From Methylocystaceae bacterium (lineage in GTDB: Bacteria; Pseudomonadota; Alphaproteobacteria; Rhizobiales; Beijerinckiaceae), in assembly GCA_003152255.1 (NCBI GenBank), contig PLZT01000665.1, positions 1,473 to 17,306 on the forward strand: a DNA stretch of 15,834 nt, in the 5' to 3' direction. The notes below the pieces were generated by a model that did not search any database, was not told the origin of the DNA, and saw only the letters and a list, made by a program, of their open reading frames with translations. Positions within the stretch are counted from its first letter, which is position 1; the number at the start of each line of letters is the position of its first letter. Of this stretch, positions 7,090-14,626 are shown piece by piece. Both the position numbers and the translations under genes were made by a program.

Positions 7090-9672
7090 ATGACCGTCGC
7101 GCGACGCGGCTTTCTGGACAAGCTTCCATTGGCGCCGCGCTTCGCTCTGCGCGATCTTCTCGGCGACCCCCGGGGCTTTGGCGTCTTCATCGCCTGCATC
7201 GTGATCGGCGTCGCCGCGATTTCCGGCGTCAACGGCCTCTCGCGCGCGCTCTCGCAAGGGCTCGCGAAAGAGGGGCGCACGATTCTCGGCGGCGACATCT
7301 CCTTCAACCTCTCCCATCGCGAGCTTGAGCCGCGAGAGCGCGCCTGGCTCGAACAGCGCGGCCGCGTCGACGAGATCGCGCTGATGCGCGCGATGGCGCA
7401 ACGTGAAGCAGCGACGACGCCGGACGGCGCCGATCCCGCGCTGGTGGAGCTGAAGACCGTCGATCCAAGCGTCTACCCCGTCTTCGGCTCCTTGGAGATA
7501 GAGCCGCGGGAACCCGTCGCGCGAATGCTGGCGTTGCGAGGGGGCGTCTTCGGCCTTATCGCCGATCCGTTGCTGATCGCGCGGCTCGACGCGAAAATCG
7601 GCGATCTCCTGACCATCGGCGCCGCGCGATTCGAAGTCCGCGCGATCCTCCGCGGCGAGCCGGACAAGCTTTCCGGGGGCGTCGGCTTTGGCTCTCGCGT
7701 GCTGATTTCCTTCGACGCGCTCAAGGCCACCGGCCTCGTTCAGCCGGGAACCATCGTGCGCTACATCGCGCGCCTCGCGCTGCCGGGCAATCCGAGCGAA
7801 GAGGAGGTCGCGGCCGTCGCCGACGCGTCGGGAGCGGCCTTTCCGCTGGCCGGCTGGGACATTCGCAAGCGCGACGCGGCGTCGCCGCAGTTCTCGCGCA
7901 ATCTCGAACGCTTCTCGCAGTTGTTGACGCTGGTGGCGCTCACCGCATTGGTCGCCGGCGGCGCCGGAGTCGCCAACGCGGTGCGCGGGCTGATCGAACG
8001 CAAGCGCGCCGCCTTCGCGGTGCTGAAGGCGCTGGGGGCGCCGGCGACGCGCGTCTTCGCCATCGCGATGACGCAGGTGCTGCTGATGGCGACGCTGGCG
8101 ATCTGCCTTGGCTTAGGGATAGGCGCGGCGATTCCATATCTCGCCGGCGCGGCGCTGGAGCGCGTCATCGAACTTCCCGTCGTCGTGGGAATGGACTATG
8201 CGGGCCTCGCCATTGGCGCGCTTTATGGCCTGCTGGTCACGCTGGTTTTTTCGCTCGGGCCGCTGGGCGACGCGCATGGCGTTCCCGTGGCGGCGTTGCT
8301 GCGCGGCGACGCGGAATCCTCGCGCGAAAAAGGCCCGTTGCGCTATCGCGTCGCGGGCTTGAGCGCGATGCTGGCGCTCGTCGCGACCGTGCTGCTCTCG
8401 GCCAGCGACAAAAGACTCGCGGCTTATTTTCTCGCCGCCGTGCTGGCGGCCTTTCTGCTGCTGCGCGGCGTCGCCTTCGCCGCGACATGGGCGGCGCGCA
8501 AACTGCCGCGGGCGAAGGACGCGCGGCTGCGTCTCGCCCAGAGCAACATCGCGCGGCCGGGAAGTCTGGCGCCGGCGCTGATCCTGTCGATCGGCGTCAC
8601 GGTGTCGCTGCTGGTCGCGCTGGCGCTCGTCGAAGGCGCGATCCACGCGGAGCTGGCGCGCTCGGGCACGGGCGAAATCCCGCGCTTTTATTTCATCGAC
8701 GTGCCGCGCGACGAGTCAGCCGCCTTCGAGAGCTTCCTCGCCCAGCAAGTCCCGGCGTCGAGCGTAAATCACGTGCCGATGATGCGCGGGCGCATCGTCG
8801 CGGTGAAGGGTGCGCGGGTCGAGACGCTGCATGTCGGCGAGGACGCGGCCTGGGCGCTCGACGGCGACCGCGGCGTCACCTTCGCCGCGCGGGTTCCGCA
8901 AGGCGCGCGGATCATCGAGGGCGAATGGTGGGACGCGGATACGAAGGCGCCGCTGGTCTCGCTGGAAGCGAAGGTGGCGAAGGGTTTGGGGCTCGGCATC
9001 GGCGACGAGATCACGGTCAATGTTCTCGGCCGCGAAATCACCGCGCGCGTCGCCAATCTGCGGCGCGTCGAATGGCGCAGCTACGCCATTAATTTCGTGA
9101 TGGTGTTTTCACCCGCCGCGTTCCAGGGCGCGCCCTACTCCGAACTGTTCACCATCGGCTACGACGCCGCAAACGCCGACGCGCTGGACGCGGGTTTGGC
9201 GCGCGAGACCGCGAAGCGTTTCCCGATGGTCGCCTCGGTGCGGGTCAAGGACGCGCTGGAGGCCGTCGACAAGATCGCCGGGCAATTGGCGCTGGCCGCG
9301 CGCGCGGCGGCGGGCGTCGCCGTCGTCACCGCCTTGCTGGCGCTCGGCAGCGCGATCGCCGCCGGCCAGCGCACGCGCCAGCACGACGCCATCGTGCTCA
9401 AGACGCTGGGCGCGACGCGGCCCTGGCTGATGACCGCCTATGCGTTCGAGTTCGGCGCGCTGGCGCTGGTCGCCTGCCTGTTCGCGGTCGTCGCGGGCGC
9501 GGCGGCGGCTTTTGGAATCGTGGAAGGGCTGATGAAGATGAGCTTCGTGTTCCTGCCGGGAACGGTGGCGGCGACGGCGCTCGCGGCCCTCGCCGCGACA
9601 ATGCTGCTCGGCCTCGCGGGGACGTGGCGCGTGCTGGCGCGCAAGCCCGGGCCGGAGTTGCGGAGCTTGTAA
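7090..9672 (+). CDS. ybbP: ABC transporter permease, FtsX-domain (YbbP-like)
   Basis: 860-residue inner-membrane permease partner of YbbA. It has the YbbP layout: a membrane helix near 29-50, a large periplasmic domain (about 55-270), a first FtsX block (about 275-392, with the conserved KALGAP turn at 313-318), further helices near 422-466 and 493-517, a second periplasmic domain (about 520-725), and a C-terminal FtsX block with KTLGATR and three helices, ending RKPGPELRSL. About ten helices in all; E. coli YbbP is about 800 residues, so the length fits. The Shine-Dalgarno AGGAA (7079-7083) overlaps the stop codon of the ATPase gene, six bases before the ATG, which suggests translational coupling. 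FtsX-type permeases often transmit force to periplasmic partners rather than move a solute; which applies here is unknown. Confidence 0.9.
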   Translation: MTVARRGFLDKLPLAPRFALRDLLGDPRGFGVFIACIVIGVAAISGVNGLSRALSQGLAKEGRTILGGDISFNLSHRELEPRERAWLEQRGRVDEIALMRAMAQREAATTPDGADPALVELKTVDPSVYPVFGSLEIEPREPVARMLALRGGVFGLIADPLLIARLDAKIGDLLTIGAARFEVRAILRGEPDKLSGGVGFGSRVLISFDALKATGLVQPGTIVRYIARLALPGNPSEEEVAAVADASGAAFPLAGWDIRKRDAASPQFSRNLERFSQLLTLVALTALVAGGAGVANAVRGLIERKRAAFAVLKALGAPATRVFAIAMTQVLLMATLAICLGLGIGAAIPYLAGAALERVIELPVVVGMDYAGLAIGALYGLLVTLVFSLGPLGDAHGVPVAALLRGDAESSREKGPLRYRVAGLSAMLALVATVLLSASDKRLAAYFLAAVLAAFLLLRGVAFAATWAARKLPRAKDARLRLAQSNIARPGSLAPALILSIGVTVSLLVALALVEGAIHAELARSGTGEIPRFYFIDVPRDESAAFESFLAQQVPASSVNHVPMMRGRIVAVKGARVETLHVGEDAAWALDGDRGVTFAARVPQGARIIEGEWWDADTKAPLVSLEAKVAKGLGLGIGDEITVNVLGREITARVANLRRVEWRSYAINFVMVFSPAAFQGAPYSELFTIGYDAANADALDAGLARETAKRFPMVASVRVKDALEAVDKIAGQLALAARAAAGVAVVTALLALGSAIAAGQRTRQHDAIVLKTLGATRPWLMTAYAFEFGALALVACLFAVVAGAAAAFGIVEGLMKMSFVFLPGTVAATALAALAATMLLGLAGTWRVLARKPGPELRSL

Positions 9673-9691
9673 GGGGCGCGTTTTGAGCGCG

Positions 9692-9862
9692 ATGAAATCC
9701 GGTTATGTAGCTTTCTCGAAACGAATGGACGACGTCATGGTCGCAACACGACTGGCCGCGGCGCCTCACGATCCCATCCTGACTCGTTTCCGCGCCGCCC
9801 TCGACGAACTCTATGACGGGCGGCTGGAACGCACCCCCGATAAAACGCAACCTATATATTAA
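9692..9862 (+). pseudogene. Truncated MNT-type nucleotidyltransferase fragment
   Basis: A 56-codon frame (ATG 9692, TAA 9860-9862) whose middle part, HDPILTRFRAALDELYDGRLER (residues 26-46), matches the N-terminus of MNT-domain nucleotidyltransferases, the antitoxin-like partner of HEPN proteins. In such proteins I expect VVLFGSRARG right after the LER; here it is replaced by TPDKTQPIY and a stop. The catalytic GS and DxD residues are therefore missing and the fragment cannot be an active enzyme. Family starts usually lie close to this block, so ATG 9725 or 9737 may be the original start. No HEPN gene or other half is visible nearby. The break falls near 9834, just before an A/T run and the end of the glycosyltransferase gene. 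Identification is from remembered family sequence, not a search. Confidence 0.6.
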
Positions 9863-9870
9863 TAATTATT
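9853..9870. other. 18-base pure A/T run at a gene junction
   Basis: Eighteen consecutive A/T bases in a region of otherwise very high GC. The run contains the stop codons of both the nucleotidyltransferase fragment (plus) and the glycosyltransferase (minus). It may mark a recombination or deletion joint; no direct repeat flanks it that I can see. Confidence 0.6.
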
Positions 9871-11064
9871 CGCTTTTGGCCGAAGGCTGTCAATGCGCGC
9901 CGCCGAGCTCGTCGGAAGTCTCGTTCGGGGAAGCGCTTCCCACCCGCTCAACGCAGGCGCCGACTCAGCGCTCGCCGCCCGATTCCATTGCCCGCGTTCG
10001 AGAAAAGCGTCGACGATCGGCAGGAATCGACGCTTGAACGCAGAGAAACGAAAATGCTCATGCCAACGCGCCCGACCCGTCGCGCCCATTTGGCGCACGA
10101 GGCTCGGGCTGGAGAGGAGTTCGACGAGCCGATCGCCCAGTTCGCCGGGACGGTCGAGCGACACGTTATAGCCCGTTTCGCCGTCGACATTGACCTCCTG
10201 TCCCGCGTCGTGGATGGAGGCGATCACCGGCACGCCGTAACGCATGGCCTCGATATAAACCAGGCCAAAGCCCTCGCCGCGGCTCGGCATGGCGAACACA
10301 TGCGCGCGCCGCCACAGCGCGACCATATCCTCCTCGGGCACGAAGCCGAGAAACTCGATGCTCTCCTTGGCGGGCGACTCGGCGGCCAATTTCCGCAGCC
10401 GGCTCGCGTCCGGGCCGGCGCCCGCGATCACAAGCCGCGCGCCCTTGACGGCGGAGGCCACCTTCGCCCAGCAAGCGATGAGCTGGTCGTGCCCCTTGCA
10501 ACGTCCGACTTCGAGACGGCCGACCACCAGAACCATCGGCTCGCCATCGAATTTCACTGGCTCGGGCGCGTCGTCCTCCGTCGTTCCCAGCCAGCAGACT
10601 TCGGCGCGGTCGAAGACCTTGTTGGTCAGCGCGGCGCGAGACCGCGTGAAATAGGTCTGGGTGAAGATCGTGTCGGCGTAGTTCGCCGCGCGAAGATAAT
10701 CGGAACGCACATTGTCCCAAACTTCGATTCCGTGAACCCAAACGGCGTAGGGGCGCCGCAGACGCGCGAGATTGCAATGCGCCCGCGCGATGCCGAGATG
10801 GGTGTACATGAAATGCGTGTAGCGGTCGTTCGGTTGCCAAAGCGCCGCGGCGAACCGCAACCGGCTGCCGGCGCAGGCGAGAAGAGTTTTGCCCAGTTCG
10901 CTTTCGATCTTCGACTCGTTGAGCGACAGGAGCGAATAGTCCTTCCCCGCGTCGGTGAGGACATGCGAGACAAGTCTACCCACGCGGCTGACGCCGCCGC
11001 GATCGAGCGCGAAGGATTCCGAACCGAGGAGGATGTTCGGCCTGTTTTGATCGATAGAGGTCAC
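9859..11064 (-). CDS. Glycosyltransferase family 4 (GT-B fold)
   Basis: Retaining glycosyltransferase of the GT4 class, probably adding a sugar to a polysaccharide or lipid on the cytoplasmic side. From the GTG start (401 residues) the N-terminal acceptor domain begins RPNILLGSESFALDRGGVSR (8-27) with the Gly-rich turn; the donor domain starts at VLVVGRLEVGRCKGHD (178-193, Arg183 and Lys190 as phosphate contacts) and has the E-X7-E motif Glu264...Glu272 (SRGEGFGLVYIEAM), followed by GVPVIAS. The frame is open upstream to 11415, but those codons look non-coding and have no family match; GTG at 11064 is preceded by AGGGTGA at good spacing. Residues after about 362 are a non-conserved tail that ends in the A/T run beside the nucleotidyltransferase fragment. 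It stands alone, with no polysaccharide cluster in view, so acceptor and product are unknown. Confidence 0.85.
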   Translation of the reverse strand: MTSIDQNRPNILLGSESFALDRGGVSRVGRLVSHVLTDAGKDYSLLSLNESKIESELGKTLLACAGSRLRFAAALWQPNDRYTHFMYTHLGIARAHCNLARLRRPYAVWVHGIEVWDNVRSDYLRAANYADTIFTQTYFTRSRAALTNKVFDRAEVCWLGTTEDDAPEPVKFDGEPMVLVVGRLEVGRCKGHDQLIACWAKVASAVKGARLVIAGAGPDASRLRKLAAESPAKESIEFLGFVPEEDMVALWRRAHVFAMPSRGEGFGLVYIEAMRYGVPVIASIHDAGQEVNVDGETGYNVSLDRPGELGDRLVELLSSPSLVRQMGATGRARWHEHFRFSAFKRRFLPIVDAFLERGQWNRAASAESAPALSGWEALPRTRLPTSSAARIDSLRPKANNY

Positions 11065-11553
11065 CGATTCACCCTGCTTCTCGCGATTGCGCGACAACGG
11101 AAATTCTTGCTCGTCAACGCGACTTCTCGCACGTGAGCAACGCACCCCCCACCGGGATGCTTCGGACGCGGCCCGCGCGCGCCGCGATATCGATGCGCCC
11201 GGATGAACCAAGAATTGCAATGATCCCCCCGGACCGCGCAAACAAATAACGCTTCGCGCGCGACTGGGTCTTTCCGCCCGGTTGGCGGCAAACCCGTGTC
11301 GGGGAACCGCGTCAGCCATTCGAACGAGGCGACTTGTTTGCATTCTGGCGCATGAAAACGAAATTAACAAGTGATTCCCTCGGGCGGAACCGCGTAACGA
11401 GTGAACGGCTTGCAAGGAGAATGCGTTTTGATTCGAACCGTCCTTCTTGATGCAAGGAGGCTCGCGACACGGTCGAGGTCGTGGCGGGGTTCAGGCCCTC
11501 ACGGCAAGCAAGGCCGGGATCATGGATCATGCTCGAGTCCGGGCCTGATCGTC
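11065..11553. other. Intergenic region of about 490 bases, no assigned gene
   Basis: Divergent gap between the glycosyltransferase and the outer-membrane protein. Open frames exist on both strands (for example minus 11312-11674) but none shows a recognisable domain or a convincing start. Visible details: a TTGACG on the minus strand (11117-11112) without a good -10; a 7-base inverted repeat ACTTGTT / AACAAGT at 11332-11338 and 11366-11372; a 9-base direct repeat TGCAAGGAG at 11411-11419 and 11451-11459, exactly 40 bases apart, each resembling a Shine-Dalgarno site. The plus-strand frame of the beta-barrel gene is open back to GTG 11401, so part of this stretch could be translated. I see no tRNA, riboswitch or terminator. 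Confidence 0.5.
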
Positions 11554-12390
11554 GTGTCGACGCCATGCGGACGGAATCGCCCCGGTATTTTCGCGCGCGA
11601 CGCGACGGCGGCGACGAAGCGACCCGCGCGCTTCGCCGCGAAAAAAGCCCGCGCCGCCATTGCCGTTCTGACACTTTTGTCGTCGCCGGCCATCGCCGGG
11701 CCGCCCTATATCACCGACGACCCCGAGCCCGTCGATTATCAGCGCTGGGAGTTCTACGCCTTCTCCCAGGGCGGGCGCGCGAATGGCGAGACCAGCGGCG
11801 TCGCGCCATCATGCGATTGCAACTACGGGATTCTGCCGGACGTTCAGCTGCATATTCAGCCGGGCGCCGCCTTTCGTCGCACGAGCGGCGCTTCGCCGGC
11901 GTGGGGACCTGGCGACACGGAGCTTGGCCTGAAATATCGATTCGTCGAACAGGACAAGACGAACGCCACGCCCTCCATCGCCTTCTACCCGCTGCTGGAG
12001 GCGCCGACGGGCGATCCAATGCGCGGGCTCGGCGCGGGGCGAACCCGCGCCCTGCTGCCGTTCTGGGGCCAAAAGGATTTTGGCGACTGGTCGACTTTTG
12101 GGGGTGGCGGCTATTGGATCAATCCCGGCCCCGGCGCCAAGAACTATTGGTTCGTAGGCTGGGTCTTGCAACGCAAGCTCACCGAGCAATTGGCGATCGG
12201 CGTCGAGCTGTTCCACCAGACGCCGAGCGAGATCGGCGGCTTTCAGTCGACAGGATTCAACGTCGGCGCGATCTATGATCTCAGCGAACATTTCCATCTG
12301 CTCGCCTCGGCCGGCAAGGGCCTTCAGCACGCGCGGGAAACCAACGCCTTCTCCTGGTATATCGGCCTGCAAATCACCGGCGTCGAGTAG
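11554..12390 (+). CDS. Outer-membrane beta-barrel protein, phenol MetA-pathway transporter-like
   Basis: Probable outer-membrane beta-barrel of the type annotated as MetA-pathway-of-phenol-degradation or simply transporter. The export signal is clear: basic ARFAAKKARA, then AIAVLTLLSSPAIA, cut before GPPYITDDPEPVDYQ. The mature part shows the family's blocks: YQRWEFYAFSQ, NYGILPDVQLHI, WGPGDTELGLKYRFV, SIAFYPLLEAPTGDP, FGGGGYWINPGPG, alternating aromatic strands, and a C-terminal strand ending WYIGLQITGVE. The start is uncertain: the frame is open to GTG 11401; TTG 11428 has AAGGAG at 8 bases; GTG 11554 gives the shortest leader (about 48 residues) but lacks a good ribosome-binding site. All give an unusually long n-region, so a small frameshift in the leader is possible. 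The stop lies three bases from the stop of the convergent phosphatase gene. Ligand unknown. Confidence 0.7.
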   Translation: MSTPCGRNRPGIFARDATAATKRPARFAAKKARAAIAVLTLLSSPAIAGPPYITDDPEPVDYQRWEFYAFSQGGRANGETSGVAPSCDCNYGILPDVQLHIQPGAAFRRTSGASPAWGPGDTELGLKYRFVEQDKTNATPSIAFYPLLEAPTGDPMRGLGAGRTRALLPFWGQKDFGDWSTFGGGGYWINPGPGAKNYWFVGWVLQRKLTEQLAIGVELFHQTPSEIGGFQSTGFNVGAIYDLSEHFHLLASAGKGLQHARETNAFSWYIGLQITGVE

Positions 12391-12393
12391 CTT

Positions 12394-13101
12394 CTATTTC
12401 TTGCAGCCGCCGTCGATGTGTCGCGGCTCCGGCGCGTCCCAATCATTGGCGGGCAGATTGTCGTAGGGCGCCTTGAAACTCTCGCGAACCATGTGGAAGC
12501 CGGTCGACGCCGCCTTGCCCGGCGTAAAATCCACAATCCAGAAGTAATCGTAATTGCCCTCCGGCCAATCCTTCGGCGCGTCGGCGAATTTATCGAGATG
12601 CAGCAATTGCCGCAGCGTGACCTGTTCGTTCGGGAACTTCGCTTCGAGCTTCGTGTCGGCGATGTGTTTGTGCTCCCAGCTCATCACGATCGTTTTGCCG
12701 GCGTAGCGCGGATCGGTCAGTGCATCCTGGACGGCCTCGCGCGTGCGGCGGTTGAGTTCGACGTCTTTCAAATCCTTGTCGTCGCCCGGCGGCACGCTGT
12801 AGACGACCGCCGGCAGTTCCCAACTTTGCGCGGTCGGCGAAATCGTCTCGAGCGAGTGAATGGTGACGGCGAGAATCGCCGCCGGCTTCTCGCCCGCCGC
12901 GAACAAGGATTGCGCGGCGCCTTTGCCGAGAAACTGACCCGCCAGCGCCTCGGCGCGCCGCGAGCCGATCTCGCAGAGTTCGTGCTTAGTGAGCTTTTCG
13001 GCATGACGCAAAATAATGATCCGCGCCGGCTCGGCGACGGCGGATGAGGACAGCGACGCGGCCACCGCAATCGCACAGCATCGCGGTAAAAGACCGCTCA
13101 C
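12394..13101 (-). CDS. Secreted histidine phosphatase family protein
   Basis: 235-residue protein with a signal peptide (MSGLLPRCCAIAVAASLSSS, cut near AVA-EP at 23/24) and the start of a histidine phosphatase fold: IIILRHAEKL (28-37) with the phospho-accepting His33 in an RHAE form of the RHG motif, ELCEIGSRRAEAL (41-53) as the usual follow-on helix, and VMSWEHKHIAD (139-149) where the second catalytic His lies (His144 or His146). The C-terminal third (FADAPKDWPEGNYDYFWIVDF) looks like the conserved end of small secreted members. Start GTG has AAGGAG seven bases upstream. It is 38 bases after corC on the same strand and may be transcribed with it. The natural substrate cannot be told; a periplasmic phosphomonoester is likely. 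Confidence 0.78.
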   Translation of the reverse strand: MSGLLPRCCAIAVAASLSSSAVAEPARIIILRHAEKLTKHELCEIGSRRAEALAGQFLGKGAAQSLFAAGEKPAAILAVTIHSLETISPTAQSWELPAVVYSVPPGDDKDLKDVELNRRTREAVQDALTDPRYAGKTIVMSWEHKHIADTKLEAKFPNEQVTLRQLLHLDKFADAPKDWPEGNYDYFWIVDFTPGKAASTGFHMVRESFKAPYDNLPANDWDAPEPRHIDGGCKK

Positions 13102-13139
13102 GGTTTTGCTCCTTGGTTTTCGCCGTCCCTCCGCGCGTC

Positions 13140-14114
13140 CTAAACCGCGCCCTCATGCGCGTCCTTGCGCGTTTTTGCGCGCACCCTGAGCTTGGCCACG
13201 CGGCGGGGGTCGGCGTCGAGAATCTCGAACTCGTAGCCCTCCAGCGGCGCGGGGACGATCTCGCCGCGGATCGGCACGCGGCCGGCCAGAAAGGCCACCA
13301 GGCCGCCGAAAGTCGTGACCTCCTGCGGCGTGTCCTCCTCGCGGAAATCGACGCCGAGTTCTTGCGCGGCTTCGTCGAGATCGGCCTTGGCGTCGACCAG
13401 AAAATCGCCATTGGCGAGCCGCTCGATCGCCGGCCCCTCGTGGACGTCGTGCTCGTCCTCGATGTCGCCGACGATCAATTCGACAATATCCTCAATCGAA
13501 ACAAGGCCATCGGTGCCGCCATATTCGTCGATGACCAGCGCCATATGCGTGCGCGTCGCCTGCATCCGCACCAGCAAATCGAGCGCCGGCATCGAGCGCG
13601 GCACGAACAGAACCGGGCGCAAAACATCGGCGGTCTCGAGCAGCGCGCCGAAGTCGATCGAGGCGATGGCGGGCTCTTGCGGCGCGCCGGTTTCGCGAGA
13701 TTTTTCCGCGCATTGCGCGAGGTAGTCGACGAAATCGCGGATGTGCAGCATGCCGCGCGGATCGTCCAGCGTCTCGCCGTAAACCGGCAGCCGCGAATGG
13801 CCGTTGGCGCGAAATACCCTGAGCACCTCGCGCAACGTCGCGCTCGCGGGAACGGCGATAATGTCGGCGCGCGGAATCATGGCGTCCGCGACGCGCAACT
13901 CATGCAGGCCCAACACATTTTTGAGCAGCGCGCGCTCTTGCGGCGTCACGTCGCCGGCGGTTTCCTCCAGCGCGACCTCGATATCCTCGCGCACCGAGGC
14001 CGGCGCGAGGCCCAGCATCACCCGTAACCGCTCAAAAAGATTGGTTTTTGGCGTATCGCCAGCGCGATCTTGCGCCAGCAATTGCGTCTCGCCGCTTTCA
14101 ATTTTCGCCGACAT
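13140..14114 (-). CDS. corC: CorC/YbeX-type CBS-domain protein
   Basis: 324-residue soluble CBS-pair protein of the CorC/YbeX (hemolysin C-like) family, linked to magnesium and cobalt efflux and, in E. coli, to ribosome-related stress as part of the ybeZ-ybeY-ybeX operon. It lacks the DUF21/CNNM membrane domain. CBS1 spans about 77-135 (VADAMIPRADIIAV ... GMLHIRD), CBS2 about 165-215, ending in the family hallmark DEYGGTDGLVSIEDIVELI (196-214), and a CorC/HlyC transporter-associated domain fills about 230-315. About 30 residues (136-165) between the CBS motifs look like a lineage insertion. Its start codon overlaps the end of ybeY by 17 bases, which supports coupled translation. The next gene is a histidine phosphatase rather than lnt. 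Confidence 0.9.
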   Translation of the reverse strand: MSAKIESGETQLLAQDRAGDTPKTNLFERLRVMLGLAPASVREDIEVALEETAGDVTPQERALLKNVLGLHELRVADAMIPRADIIAVPASATLREVLRVFRANGHSRLPVYGETLDDPRGMLHIRDFVDYLAQCAEKSRETGAPQEPAIASIDFGALLETADVLRPVLFVPRSMPALDLLVRMQATRTHMALVIDEYGGTDGLVSIEDIVELIVGDIEDEHDVHEGPAIERLANGDFLVDAKADLDEAAQELGVDFREEDTPQEVTTFGGLVAFLAGRVPIRGEIVPAPLEGYEFEILDADPRRVAKLRVRAKTRKDAHEGAV

Positions 14115-14625
14115 GGCCCTTCGTCGATCCTATGCCCTCGGCGCCGTCAATCGGCCGCGTCCCGTCGTAAGGGTCTATTATTCCAAGCGTTTCCGCCACG
14201 CGCCGCTCCAACGCCTCCATGGCCTCGGCCTCGGCGGGGGTCTCGTGATCATAGCCGATCAGATGCAAAAAGCCATGGATGATCATATGCGAAGCGTGAT
14301 CGGCCAGGCTTTTGTCTTGCTCCCGCGCCTCGCGCGCGACGGTCTCGAAGGCGATCACAATGTCGCCGAGCAGCGGCTTTGTCGCCAGCGCGCCGGGGGT
14401 CGGGAAGGAGAGCACATTGGTCGGCTTGTCCTGCCCGCGCCATGTCGCGTTGAGGCCGCGTATTTCCGCGTCGTCGCAAAAGACGATGCACAACTCGCTG
14501 TCTTTCGCCAGCCGCGCGCCGGCGACCAGGGCGCTTTGCTCCACGGCGCGCGCGGCGAGGTCTTCGAGGCCGGGCAGCGCCTCCCAGGCGGCGGCGTTGA
14601 CGACAATATCGACGGCGGGACTCAT
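14098..14625 (-). CDS. ybeY: rRNA maturation RNase YbeY
   Basis: 175-residue single-strand endoribonuclease needed for 16S rRNA 3'-end maturation and ribosome quality control. The zinc site H-x3-H-x5-H is intact: HGFLHLIGYDH (His117, His121, His127). LNATWRGQDKPTNVLSFP (58-75) is the second conserved block. The family begins near VDIVVN, so ATG 14625 is used although the frame stays open to 14727 inside ybeZ. The start is separated from the ybeZ stop by one base and the end overlaps corC, so all are one transcript. A C-terminal tail after about residue 150 is poorly conserved. Confidence 0.95.
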   Translation of the reverse strand: MSPAVDIVVNAAAWEALPGLEDLAARAVEQSALVAGARLAKDSELCIVFCDDAEIRGLNATWRGQDKPTNVLSFPTPGALATKPLLGDIVIAFETVAREAREQDKSLADHASHMIIHGFLHLIGYDHETPAEAEAMEALERRVAETLGIIDPYDGTRPIDGAEGIGSTKGHVGEN

Positions 14626-14626
14626 C

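Noticed and set aside
9692..11064. A defence or toxin-antitoxin island between ybbP and the beta-barrel gene
   Set aside because: Only a broken nucleotidyltransferase fragment and a glycosyltransferase are present; no HEPN partner, integrase, transposase or att-like repeat is visible.
11332..11372. 7-base inverted repeat ACTTGTT / AACAAGT as an operator
   Set aside because: A 27-base gap and short arms make chance likely; no regulator gene nearby.
11065..11415. N-terminal extension of the glycosyltransferase to 11415
   Set aside because: The added 117 residues show no GT-B sequence; the family start lies at the RPNILLG segment next to GTG 11064.
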